A stretch of DNA of 37,338 nucleotides. It comes from CAYLNK01 sp964384675. Lineage in GTDB: Bacteria > Acidobacteriota > Thermoanaerobaculia > UBA5066. The notes under the pieces were generated by a model. That model was not told where the DNA came from and did not search any database. It saw only the letters and a program-made list of their open reading frames with translations. Position numbers and translations under genes: made by a program. The DNA lies in the NCBI GenBank assembly GCA_964384675.1, contig CAYLNK010000025.1, positions 1 to 37,338 of the forward strand, read 5' to 3'. Of this stretch, positions 6,841 through 14,831 are shown one piece after another. Position 1 is the first letter of the stretch; each line of letters opens with the position of its first letter.

Positions 6841-7947
6841 CTATCGCTGATTGCCGCTCGCGATGATCCCACCGCCCAGGACGAGCTCGGGACGGTCGGC
6901 GTCGTAGAACACGGCGGACTGCCCTGGCGCCGCGCCCCAGACCGGCTCGTCGAAGAGCAGACGACCCGACCCGTTGTCGTCGAGCTCGAGCGTCGCGGGC
7001 TGCTCCACGTGCCGCGAGCGGATGCGGGCAAGGAGGCGCGCCGGCGGCCGTGGAACCAGCCGGTTCACGCGCGCGAGGGGCACCTCGCGCGACAGGAGCG
7101 CCTCACGCCGGCCGACGACCACCCGCCCCGCCTCGGGCTCCAGGGCGACCACGTGGAGCGGCGCGCCCGTCGCCACGCCCAGCCCACGCCGCTGTCCGAC
7201 GGTGAAGCCGAAGACCCCGTCGTGCCGACCGAGCCGTGTGCCGGCGGTGTCCGTGACGTAACCCGTCGCGTGGGCCGGCAGGGCGAGGCCGAGGGACGCG
7301 GCCTCGCGTCTCACGAAGGCGCCGGGCCCGTCACCCTTCGGAATGAAGCAGACTTCCTGGGAGTCGGGCTTGTCCCAGTTCGGAAGGCCGGCCTCCCGGG
7401 CGATCTCGCGCACCTCCGGCTTGGTCAGCTCCCCGAGCGGGAAGAGGGCGTGGGCGAGCTGGCCCGGGGTGAGGTCGTACAGGAAGTACGTCTGGTCCTT
7501 CGCGAGGTCGCGGGCCCGCAGGAGCCGCGTCTCACCGTTCGCCGGGTCCTTCTCGACCCGCGCGTAGTGCCCGGTCGCAACGGCGTCACAGCCGAGGGCC
7601 GCCGCCCGCTCGAGGAGCGTCTTGAACTTCACCTCGGTGTTGCAGGCCGTGCACGGGATGGGGGTCGCTCCCGCGAGATACGCGGCCACGAACGGGCGGA
7701 CCACGGCCTCCCTGAACCGCTCCTCCAGGTCGAGGACGTAATGCGGGATCCCGATCATCCCCGCGGCGCGGCGCGCGACCGACAGGTCGTCGAGCGTGCA
7801 GCATCGCCCCTCCACCGCTCCGGTGCCGTCCCGGTCGTGGTCCCAGAGGTGCATCGACAGCCCCACGACCGCCGCCCCCTGGCGGGAGAGAAGCAAGGCG
7901 GCGACCGAGGAATCGACCCCGCCGGACATCGCCACCGCGATCCTCAC
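6841..7947 (-). CDS. mnmA: tRNA-specific 2-thiouridylase MnmA
   Basis: A 368-residue enzyme that makes the 2-thio group of wobble uridine 34 in Lys, Glu and Gln tRNAs, using ATP and sulfur relayed from a persulfide carrier. Visible features are the PP-loop SGGVDSS (residues 8-14), the nucleophile region PCTACNTEVKF (C102), GHYAR, KDQTYFLY and the second catalytic cysteine in DSQEVCFIP (C200). The C-terminal beta-barrel domain has GQRRGLGV. Length matches the family. The GTG at 7947 is chosen: it gives the family-typical N-terminus (MRIAVAMSGG) and a TACACT hexamer ends 6 bases before it. The ATG at 7974, with GAGGG 8 bases upstream, is an alternative that adds 9 residues. It is divergent from the isomerase gene; the radical SAM gene follows. 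Confidence 0.96.
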   Translation of the reverse strand: MRIAVAMSGGVDSSVAALLLSRQGAAVVGLSMHLWDHDRDGTGAVEGRCCTLDDLSVARRAAGMIGIPHYVLDLEERFREAVVRPFVAAYLAGATPIPCTACNTEVKFKTLLERAAALGCDAVATGHYARVEKDPANGETRLLRARDLAKDQTYFLYDLTPGQLAHALFPLGELTKPEVREIAREAGLPNWDKPDSQEVCFIPKGDGPGAFVRREAASLGLALPAHATGYVTDTAGTRLGRHDGVFGFTVGQRRGLGVATGAPLHVVALEPEAGRVVVGRREALLSREVPLARVNRLVPRPPARLLARIRSRHVEQPATLELDDNGSGRLLFDEPVWGAAPGQSAVFYDADRPELVLGGGIIASGNQR

Positions 7948-7953
7948 CGCCCG

Positions 7954-7959
7954 AGTGTA
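7954..7959 (-). promoter_or_regulatory. -10-like element placing mnmA start at GTG
   Basis: TACACT on the minus strand ends exactly 6 bases before the GTG at 7947, the same geometry as at several other genes here. It implies leaderless transcription from the GTG. It lies inside the reading frame if the alternative ATG at 7974 were used. Confidence 0.5.
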
Positions 7960-8043
7960 GTTCGCCCTGATCATGGTGGGGGCCCTCGCCGGGGCGTACG
8001 TAGGAGGACGGGGAGACTCGCTCCACGGAAGGAGGGACGTGCC

Positions 8044-8874
8044 ATGAGATGGGAGATCGGCCTCTCGACGGGCATCGCGTACACCCGCCCGATCCTCGAG
8101 ACGCTCGAGCCGATCGCGGCGGCGGGCTTCCAGGTCCTGGAGGTCTCGAGCGCGCCGAGGCACCTGGACCTCGACCATCCGCGCGCCCTGCGGAACGTGC
8201 GGACGCGGATCGACTCGCTGGGCCTCCACGTCACGGCCCTTCACGCGCCGTTCGGCGAAGGGATCGACCTGACCGCCGCGGACGGCGCGACACGCGAACG
8301 GACCATGGACCGGCTGACCCGTGCCGCGGACGCCCTCGCGATCCTGGGGGGGACCTTCTACGTGATCCACCCGGGGAGCGAGGATTCGCACTGGAGCTGG
8401 GAACGCGACGAGCGGCTCGCCCGGGCCGCAGAGGGGCTGAGCTGGGTCCACGAGGTCTGTCGCGCCCGGAAGCTGACGCTCACCCTGGAAACGCCCCTCC
8501 CCCACCTCCTCGGGGGCGAGCTCGACGACCTCGGCTGGCTCCTCGAACGGATCCCCGCCGAGGGCACCGGCGTCTGCATCGATACCTCTCACCTGGCGCT
8601 CGGCGGCACGCTGCTCGCCGCGGTGAAGAGGTTCGGCCCCCGGCTCGTCCACCTCCAGGCGAGCGACAACCACGGCGTGACCGACGATCACCTCCCGCCC
8701 GGGACCGGCAGCATCGATTGGGCCGCCCTCACCCGGACCCTCGAGGAGGTGGGATACGACGGTGTCTTCATGCTCGAGATCGCGGGCGGCGACGACGTCG
8801 CGGCGCACGTGGACTGGACCGCGGCGGCCACCCGGAAGATGTTCCCGGCCCCGGTCCCGGCCGCCGGGGTCTGA
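8044..8874 (+). CDS. Sugar phosphate isomerase/epimerase-like TIM-barrel protein
   Basis: A 276-residue protein with the xylose-isomerase-like / AP-endonuclease-2 TIM barrel. It starts with a strand IGLSTGIAY, followed by GFQVLEVSS and LHVTALHAPF. The likely metal-binding residues are E in LTLETP, D and H in CIDTSHLAL, H in VHLQASDNHG, and E in FMLEIAGG. Members isomerise or epimerise sugars and related polyols, or act as divalent-metal phosphodiesterases; the exact substrate cannot be assigned. The ATG at 8044 has a strong AGGAGG-type ribosome binding site 8 bases upstream. The gene is alone on the plus strand, divergent from mnmA with about 95 bases between starts. The next plus-strand gene begins 253 bases downstream. 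Confidence 0.85.
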   Translation: MRWEIGLSTGIAYTRPILETLEPIAAAGFQVLEVSSAPRHLDLDHPRALRNVRTRIDSLGLHVTALHAPFGEGIDLTAADGATRERTMDRLTRAADALAILGGTFYVIHPGSEDSHWSWERDERLARAAEGLSWVHEVCRARKLTLTLETPLPHLLGGELDDLGWLLERIPAEGTGVCIDTSHLALGGTLLAAVKRFGPRLVHLQASDNHGVTDDHLPPGTGSIDWAALTRTLEEVGYDGVFMLEIAGGDDVAAHVDWTAAATRKMFPAPVPAAGV

Positions 8875-9127
8875 GCCGTCGGCGATCCGGGACCGCGCCC
8901 GATTCAAGCAAGAGACCGATTCGAGCACGTTCCCGTGCGGCTCGGACGCTCAGATTTTTCGGCTTTCTTTCGGCTCCTGAAGTAGCATCTCCCCCGGCTT
9001 CAGAACCGCATTTCCGGAACTCCGGATTCGCTCATCGGCTGCTGGTTTTCAGACACCTGCGTCGTCCGTCATCTGCGCAACGACCGCCATCGGTCTGCAA
9101 CTGCTTTTTCATCGGAAGGAAGTGCCC
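8875..9127 (+). other. AT-richer intergenic region before the large secreted protein
   Basis: This 253-base gap is visibly lower in GC than its surroundings (for example around 8945-8990 and 9040-9115). It ends in a GGAAGGA ribosome binding site 7 bases before the ATG at 9128. It probably holds the promoter and leader of the downstream gene. I could not settle on one promoter and saw no clear hairpin or gene. Confidence 0.4.
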
Positions 9128-12100
9128 ATGACCGTTTCGAGACGCGGCCTCCTCGTGATCGCCACGTTCGCAATCGCCGCCAGCGCGTCGCCGCTCGGGG
9201 CTGCCGAAGGGACAGGCAGATCCGAGTCCGAGATCCGGGAAGGCGTCCTCGAGGCGCGCCGGGCCCGGATGGCCGCGCGGTTCGGGAACACCGACCTCAC
9301 CGACCTCGACCGCCGGGCCGCGGACACCTTCGCGGCCGAGCAGAAGGGGGCCCGCCGCCTCTCCCTCGGTGTGACCGCCGGGGCCACGTGGACCGCCCTC
9401 GGCCCCACGTTCAGCCCCACGTTCACGAGCCCGGTCGGCGCGGCCCTCCCCGGTCAGGACGACACGGGTCTGATCGCGGCCATCGCGACCCACCCGACCG
9501 AGGCCAAGACCATCATCGTGGGCCTCTCCGGCGGGGGTCTCTGGAAGACCGTGGACGGCGGCGCCAGCTGGAAGGCCGTGGCCGAGGGGCTGCCGTCGGG
9601 CGGCCTGCAGATCGGGGCCGTGGCGTTCGCGCCCTCCAACCCGAGCCGTGTCTACGCGGGGACCGCCTGCGGCGACAACGCCACGACGAAGTCGTCCCGG
9701 CCGGGCGACGGCAACTTCGCGCTCGCGTTCGGCCTCCTCGTCTCCAACGACGGCGGTGACACGTTCCAGCGGGTCGAGGGGACGTCCCCGGGCGAGTTCT
9801 TCTGGCAGATCGAGGTGGATCGCACCAACCCGGACATCCTCCTGGCCGGTGTCGACACCGGCCTCCTCCGCTCGACGGACGCCGGGAAGACGTGGACCGG
9901 GCTCATCACGCCGGCGTCGATCCAGGCGGCCTACGGGCTCGAAAGCACGCCCTCCTCGCTCTACGCGACCACCGTCGTGCGGTCGCGGTCGAATCCCGGC
10001 GTGATCTACGCGTCGGTCTGGGCGCCCGGCACGGTGCCGGGCAGCGTCTTCAAGTCGACCGACGCCGGGGCGTCGTTCGTGGCGACGGGCCAGGCGGGGA
10101 TCCCGCCCAGCAACCTGGCGACCCGCGGGCGGGTCAGCCTCGCCGTCCACCCCACGAACCCGGACCACGTCTACGCGCTCGTCGCCCTGCAGAGCGGGAA
10201 GCAGGCGGGCTTCGCGCGCTCCACCGACGGCGGGGCGACCTGGACCGGAGTCGACCTGGTGACCCCGAAGGTCAACATCCTGGGGAGCCAGGGAAGCAAC
10301 TGCATCTTCCTGGCCGCCGACCCGGCGGCGCCCGGCACGCTCTACGCGGGGGGCCTCGACGCGTGGCGCTCGACGGACGAAGGGGACACCTGGACCCAGG
10401 TCTCCAACTGGGCCGGACCCACGGTTCCGCCGCGCCCGCTCCCGTACCTCCACGCCGACCAGCACGTCATGGTGTTCGGCGCCGACAACACCGCCTACAT
10501 CGGTAACGACGGCGGCATCTTCCAGCGGACCGCGACCGGCTTCCAGGGTCTCAACGCGCAGATATCCGGCTTCATGGTCGACGAGATCTGCGCCAACCCG
10601 GCCGGCACGATCGTCATGGTGGGCAACCAGGACAACGGCACGGCGATCCTGCGGGAGAACGGACGCTGGGACCAGATCGGCGGCGGGGACGGCTACGGCT
10701 GCCGTGTGAACCCCACGAACGACCTGACGCTGACGCTCTCGGCGACCAACCAGAACCTGCAGTACTCCCGGGACGGCGGCAAGACGTTCACGGACTCGAA
10801 CGGGCTCACCGAGGCCGGCGACCCCGGCAAGTCGGCGTTCCGCACCCTGGTGCTCGGCCACCCCTCGGTGAACGGACGGATCTTCACCACCACGAAGCAC
10901 AAGGTCTGGGTATCCAACGACGACGGCCAGAACTGGGAGAAGCTGTCCCAGACCATGCCGGTCATCTCGGACATCGAGGACCTGACGATCTCCCAGGACG
11001 GGACGACGATGTGCCTCGTGGACGACGAGGGGATGGTCCTCGCTTCCGTCGACGGCGGCGCGACCTGGACGGTCGTCTCGAAGTTCCCCGTGAAGGGAGG
11101 CAGCCTCCGGATCCGGGTCGCCCAGGCCGGCATCTACGTCAGCTCGACGATCGCGGCGAAGGGGAAGGAGCGCCTCTGGCTCTACTCCTTCGACAGCAAG
11201 ACGTGGACGCCGCTCTCGAAGACCGGCCAGCCGGACGGGCTCCCGGACCTCCCCGTCTGGACGTTCGAGGTCGACCCGGTGACTCCCACGGTCCTCTGGG
11301 CCGGCTGCTACACGGGCCTCTACCGATCGGGCGACTCGGGCCAGACGTGGCGGCGCCACGGCGACGGCCTGCCCAACGTCCCGGTCACGGCGATCACGTT
11401 CACCAAGGACGCGTCCACGGTCTTCGTCGGCACCTCCGGACGCGGCGTCTTCCGCGCCGGAACGGCCGCGGCCGCGTCGGCCCCCGACTCCCGGCTCCCG
11501 CTCGTCGCTCCGGCTCCCGACTTCGCTTTGGAGCCGGCGGCGCCCCGGCCTGGCCAGAACGTGACGTTCACCGACAGGTCCCGCTACGGGACGAAGTGGA
11601 GCTGGGACTTCGGGGACGGCAGCCCGAAGTCCACGGCGGTCAACCCCGAGCACGTCTACGCGACGGCGGGGACCTACAACGTCGTGCTCACGCTCACGAA
11701 CGGAGCGGGCGAGTCCGCGAGCGCCACCAAGGCGGTCACGGTGGCGTACGCCACCACGGGCACCGGGGACGCCTTGACGTACCTCGTGCCGGTCATCGTG
11801 CGGGCCGAGGGCGCGGGGGGGACGAGCTTCGGGTCCGAGCTCACCCTCACGAACCGCGCGGGGAAGGACCTCGCGCTCACCTTCCGGACCAAGGACGGCT
11901 CGGGGACCTACACCTTGAAGCCCGGCCAGGAGATCTATCCCGACGTCTTCGCGTTCCTGAAGACACGAGGGCTCGACACGCCGGAGGGCACCGCGGTGAC
12001 GACGCTCCGCATCGAGGTGCGCGGGGCCCGCGACCTGGGGCAGTTCGGGGCGCTCGCCCGCGTCACGACGCCTCCGGGCGCCGATCTCCGCGCGCAGGGC

Positions 12101-13267
12101 ATCGCGGGCCGCTTCGGCCTCGCGCTCTCCGCGTCGCCGCTCCTCTCGGGCGCCGCCAAGGAGGCCGTCCTCTACGGCCTCCAGCAGATCGGCGAGGCCG
12201 GGAAGTCCGGCGCCCGCTCGAACCTGGCCTGCTCCCACGCCGGCGGCGGCTCCCTCGGTGCCCTCAAGCTCGAGGTCACCTACCACGACGGCGACACGGG
12301 GTCGAACAGCGCCACGAAGGACACGTTCGAGCTCTCCGCCTTCGCCTGGGACCAGCGGGGCACCCCGCTCGCCTCGCGGGGGATCAAGAACGGCTGGGCC
12401 ACCATCAAGCGCGTCTCGGGGAACGACCAGTTCGTCTGCTACGCGACCGTCCTCGACAACGCCAGCGGCGACAGCTCGTACGTCGAGATGATCGCCCTGG
12501 ACGGCAAGTCCACGAAGTCCCACGCGCTCCTGCCCGTCGTGGTCGACACCGGCGGCTACAAGACGGAGCTGACCCTCGCGAACCGCACCGTCGAGCCGCT
12601 CGGCGGGGAGTTCGTCGTCATCACCTCGAGCGGCGAGACCGACTACGGCGAGTTCTTCATCGAGCCGCTCGCCCAGCTGATCGTCCCCGACATCGTCAAG
12701 GAGCTTCGCGACGCGGGCTTCGACCTCCCGTCCGGGTCCGTCGCGAGCCTCTCCTTCGAGTTCGGGACGGTCGTCACACCGGGTGTGAAGGGCCAGGGCG
12801 AGAGCTCCCCCGTCTCGGCGTCGGACGTCTTCGTCGGAGGCAGGACCTACGCCACGAAGGGGAACGCGGGCGCGCAGTTCGGCCTCGCCTACCCGTACTC
12901 GGTCCGGGGCAGCGCGGCGGACACCGAAGCGTACGTCTACGGGCTCCAGCAGTCCGGCACGCGCGGGCAGGAGGGGGGCACGCGGTCGAACCTCGCCGTG
13001 GTCCACGCGTTCGGCGGCAACGACGAGCCGCTCGAGGTCGAGGTGACGTACTACGACGGCGCCGGCGCCGAGCTCGGCAAGGAGAGCCTCGGCGTGAAGC
13101 CGGGCCAGTGGAGCCAGGTCGGGCAGCCGCTCGCCCGCTTCACCGGCGTCACACAGGGATACGCGCGGATCCGCAGGGTCTCCGGAACGGACCAGTTCTT
13201 CGCGTACGGCGTCCTCAACGACCAGGCGAACGACGACGGCAGCTTCGTCAAGATGGTCATCCCCTAG
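9128..13267 (+). CDS. Very large secreted Asp-box beta-propeller protein with PKD domain
   Basis: A 1379-residue exported protein. Residues 1-27 are a signal peptide (RRGLLVIATFAIAASASP). From about 135 to 745 there are ten BNR/Asp-box motifs (S-x-D-x-G-x-T-W type, such as TVDGGASW, STDAGKTW, SRDGGKTF, SNDDGQNW, SGDSGQTW), as in sialidase/Vps10-like propellers. Residues about 798-875 are a PKD domain (FTDRSRYGTKWSWDFGDGSP, then HVYATAGTYNV). Two related modules of about 245 residues fill 885-1379; each has a Leu-Thr-Asn/Ala-Asn-Arg strand motif and YGLQQ followed by RSNLA. Such proteins are surface or secreted, possibly polysaccharide- or protein-binding; a glycosidase activity is not supported by a visible catalytic triad. 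The ATG at 9128 follows a good ribosome binding site; a GTG 6 bases upstream is less likely. Confidence 0.85.
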   Translation: MTVSRRGLLVIATFAIAASASPLGAAEGTGRSESEIREGVLEARRARMAARFGNTDLTDLDRRAADTFAAEQKGARRLSLGVTAGATWTALGPTFSPTFTSPVGAALPGQDDTGLIAAIATHPTEAKTIIVGLSGGGLWKTVDGGASWKAVAEGLPSGGLQIGAVAFAPSNPSRVYAGTACGDNATTKSSRPGDGNFALAFGLLVSNDGGDTFQRVEGTSPGEFFWQIEVDRTNPDILLAGVDTGLLRSTDAGKTWTGLITPASIQAAYGLESTPSSLYATTVVRSRSNPGVIYASVWAPGTVPGSVFKSTDAGASFVATGQAGIPPSNLATRGRVSLAVHPTNPDHVYALVALQSGKQAGFARSTDGGATWTGVDLVTPKVNILGSQGSNCIFLAADPAAPGTLYAGGLDAWRSTDEGDTWTQVSNWAGPTVPPRPLPYLHADQHVMVFGADNTAYIGNDGGIFQRTATGFQGLNAQISGFMVDEICANPAGTIVMVGNQDNGTAILRENGRWDQIGGGDGYGCRVNPTNDLTLTLSATNQNLQYSRDGGKTFTDSNGLTEAGDPGKSAFRTLVLGHPSVNGRIFTTTKHKVWVSNDDGQNWEKLSQTMPVISDIEDLTISQDGTTMCLVDDEGMVLASVDGGATWTVVSKFPVKGGSLRIRVAQAGIYVSSTIAAKGKERLWLYSFDSKTWTPLSKTGQPDGLPDLPVWTFEVDPVTPTVLWAGCYTGLYRSGDSGQTWRRHGDGLPNVPVTAITFTKDASTVFVGTSGRGVFRAGTAAAASAPDSRLPLVAPAPDFALEPAAPRPGQNVTFTDRSRYGTKWSWDFGDGSPKSTAVNPEHVYATAGTYNVVLTLTNGAGESASATKAVTVAYATTGTGDALTYLVPVIVRAEGAGGTSFGSELTLTNRAGKDLALTFRTKDGSGTYTLKPGQEIYPDVFAFLKTRGLDTPEGTAVTTLRIEVRGARDLGQFGALARVTTPPGADLRAQGIAGRFGLALSASPLLSGAAKEAVLYGLQQIGEAGKSGARSNLACSHAGGGSLGALKLEVTYHDGDTGSNSATKDTFELSAFAWDQRGTPLASRGIKNGWATIKRVSGNDQFVCYATVLDNASGDSSYVEMIALDGKSTKSHALLPVVVDTGGYKTELTLANRTVEPLGGEFVVITSSGETDYGEFFIEPLAQLIVPDIVKELRDAGFDLPSGSVASLSFEFGTVVTPGVKGQGESSPVSASDVFVGGRTYATKGNAGAQFGLAYPYSVRGSAADTEAYVYGLQQSGTRGQEGGTRSNLAVVHAFGGNDEPLEVEVTYYDGAGAELGKESLGVKPGQWSQVGQPLARFTGVTQGYARIRRVSGTDQFFAYGVLNDQANDDGSFVKMVIP

Positions 13268-13282
13268 TCTTCGGGCAAGGCC

Positions 13283-13313
13283 GGATGGGGAGGGCCGGCG
13301 GCCCTCCCCATCC
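13283..13313. terminator. Perfect 14-bp hairpin between convergent genes
   Basis: GGATGGGGAGGGCC (13283-13296) pairs perfectly with 13300-13313 over a three-base loop. It lies 15 bases after the plus-strand stop and 8 bases beyond the stop of the minus-strand amrS gene. This fits a bidirectional terminator. A CGGTTTC stretch follows on the plus strand, but there is no true T-tract. Confidence 0.65.
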
Positions 13314-13321
13314 CGGTTTCC

Positions 13322-14431
13322 TCAGCGCCCGGGGCCGCCCTCGTGCGCCGTCGCGACGCCGCCGCCCAGCCGGACCGGAAGCCGCGCCGCGCCCCAGCTT
13401 CCCGGCAGGGGCTCGAAGACGCCGGGACAGCGGGCGCCGCAGTCGATGCAGCGCCCATCGCCGACGAGACCCCACTCGGTGATCTCGTAGCCGCTCCGTC
13501 CGATCAGCAGCTCGCCGCACCCGGCGCACCAGGTGCTCTCGTCCTTGGCGTCCTCGACGTTCCCGACGTAGACGTGCTGGAGACCGTTCCGCCGGGCGAT
13601 CCGGACCGCGCGTAGCAGCGTCGCCTTCGGGGTGGGCGGGATGTCGGCCATCCGGAACGACGGATGGAAGGCGGAGAAGTGGAGAGGGACGTCGAACCCC
13701 AGGTGCCCGCCGATCCAGCGGGTCAGGTCGTCCACCTCGGCGTCCGAGTCGTTCAGGCCCGGGATGAGGAGGTTCGTGATCTCCAGCCAGACGCCCGCGC
13801 CCTTCAGGTAGGTCAGCGTGTCGAGGACCGGCGCCAGGTGCGACCCGGTGACGTGCTCGTAGAACGACTCCCGGAACGACTTCAGGTCCACGTTGGCGGC
13901 GTCGATCGACCGGAAGAGGTCGGCGCGCGGGGCCGGACAGATGTAGCCCGCCGTGACCGCGATCGTCTTGACTCCCCGCTCCCGGCAGGCGGCGGCCACG
14001 TCCGCCGCGTACTCGAGGAACACGGTCGGGTCGTTGTAGGTGAAGGCGACGCTCCGGCAGCCGAGCTGCACGGCCGCCTCCGCCACGCGCTCCGGCGACG
14101 CCTGGTCCGTCAGGATCTCGAGCTCCCGGGACTTCGTCATGTCCCAGTTCTGGCAGAACTTGCAGCCCAGGTTGCAGCCGGCGGTCCCGAAGGAGAGGAC
14201 CGGAGTCCCGGGCAGGAAGTGATACAGGGGCTTCTTCTCGATCGGGTCCACGCAGAAGCCGCTCGACCGGCCGTAGGTGCGGAGGACGACGCCTTCGCCC
14301 TCGCGGGCCCGCACGAAGCAGAAGCCCGCCTGCCCGTCGTGGAGCTTGCAGAAGCGCGGACAGACGTCGCACTGGACCCGGCCGTCCGCGAGGGCGTGCC
14401 AGTGGGTCGTCGGAAAGGCGGTGCTGGACAT
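13322..14431 (-). CDS. amrS: AmmeMemoRadiSam system radical SAM enzyme
   Basis: A 369-residue radical SAM protein of the PflA-like class found in the three-part AmmeMemoRadiSam group (AMMECR1, Memo and radical SAM proteins). The N-terminus carries a cysteine-rich element (CDVCPRFCKL, GFCFVRA). The radical SAM motif CNLGCKFC is C86, C90, C93, preceded by LSFGTAGCN. Later signatures are AFTYNDPTVFLEY, VDLKSF, NLLIPGLNDS and FHPSFRM. A C-terminal pair of cysteine knuckles (CAGCGE and CIDCGARC) is family-typical. A GGAGG ribosome binding site lies 6 bases before the ATG. AMMECR1 and Memo genes are not in the window, so here the gene stands apart from its usual partners. The reaction of the system is not established. 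Confidence 0.92.
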   Translation of the reverse strand: MSSTAFPTTHWHALADGRVQCDVCPRFCKLHDGQAGFCFVRAREGEGVVLRTYGRSSGFCVDPIEKKPLYHFLPGTPVLSFGTAGCNLGCKFCQNWDMTKSRELEILTDQASPERVAEAAVQLGCRSVAFTYNDPTVFLEYAADVAAACRERGVKTIAVTAGYICPAPRADLFRSIDAANVDLKSFRESFYEHVTGSHLAPVLDTLTYLKGAGVWLEITNLLIPGLNDSDAEVDDLTRWIGGHLGFDVPLHFSAFHPSFRMADIPPTPKATLLRAVRIARRNGLQHVYVGNVEDAKDESTWCAGCGELLIGRSGYEITEWGLVGDGRCIDCGARCPGVFEPLPGSWGAARLPVRLGGGVATAHEGGPGR

Positions 14432-14514
14432 CGGACGCCTCCAACGTGGAATGTGGGCGCCGGGACCCCCGAAGTCGCTGGTCCGGATGTATCAGGGGTG
14501 TCAGGATGGTCGGC

Positions 14515-14808
14515 ATGACGCGTCCCGTGGTCCTCCCGGATGACGAGATCCGCGCCCGGCTGACGAGCCTCCCCGGCTGGTCGCTGGCAGGCGGCAAGCT
14601 CCACCGGGAGCTCCGCTTCCGCGACTTCTCGGAGGCCTTCGGCTTCCTGGCGCGCGCGGCCCTGGCCGCCGAGCGGCTCGGGCATCACCCGGACTGGTCG
14701 AGCTCGTGGGCGACGGTCACGATCGACCTCGTCACCCACGACCAGCGCGGGATCACGGAGCTCGATTTCCTTCTGGCCGCGGAGCTGGAGCGGCTCGTCC
14801 CGGCCTGA
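14515..14808 (+). CDS. 4a-hydroxytetrahydrobiopterin dehydratase (PCD/DCoH)
   Basis: A 97-residue cytosolic enzyme that dehydrates pterin-4a-carbinolamine, recycling tetrahydrobiopterin cofactors. The family signature is complete: E-R-L-G-HHPDW (the two active-site histidines) followed by VTIDLVTHDQRGIT, and the N-terminal L-x-x-LPGWSL element. Length is normal for the family. The ATG at 14515 is the usual position before DDEIRARL; the ATG at 14506 (MVGM...) would add three residues and has an AGGGG 7 bases upstream, so it is possible. No aromatic amino acid hydroxylase is adjacent. It is divergent from amrS, with 83 bases between starts. Confidence 0.93.
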   Translation: MTRPVVLPDDEIRARLTSLPGWSLAGGKLHRELRFRDFSEAFGFLARAALAAERLGHHPDWSSSWATVTIDLVTHDQRGITELDFLLAAELERLVPA

Positions 14809-14819
14809 AGCCCGGCCCC

Positions 14820-14825
14820 TACAAT
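14820..14825 (+). promoter_or_regulatory. -10 element for leaderless amidohydrolase transcript
   Basis: TACAAT ends 6 bases before the ATG at 14832. No ribosome binding site is present before the ATG, which fits a leaderless transcript. No recognisable -35 lies 17 bases upstream. Confidence 0.5.
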
Positions 14826-14831
14826 CCCCGG

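Noticed and set aside
9032..13006. A 1324-residue open frame antisense to the Asp-box protein
   Set aside because: Composition is Arg/Gly/Val/Asp-rich with no recognisable domain. The opposite strand encodes an excellent signal peptide, propeller and PKD domain. It is a high-GC shadow frame.
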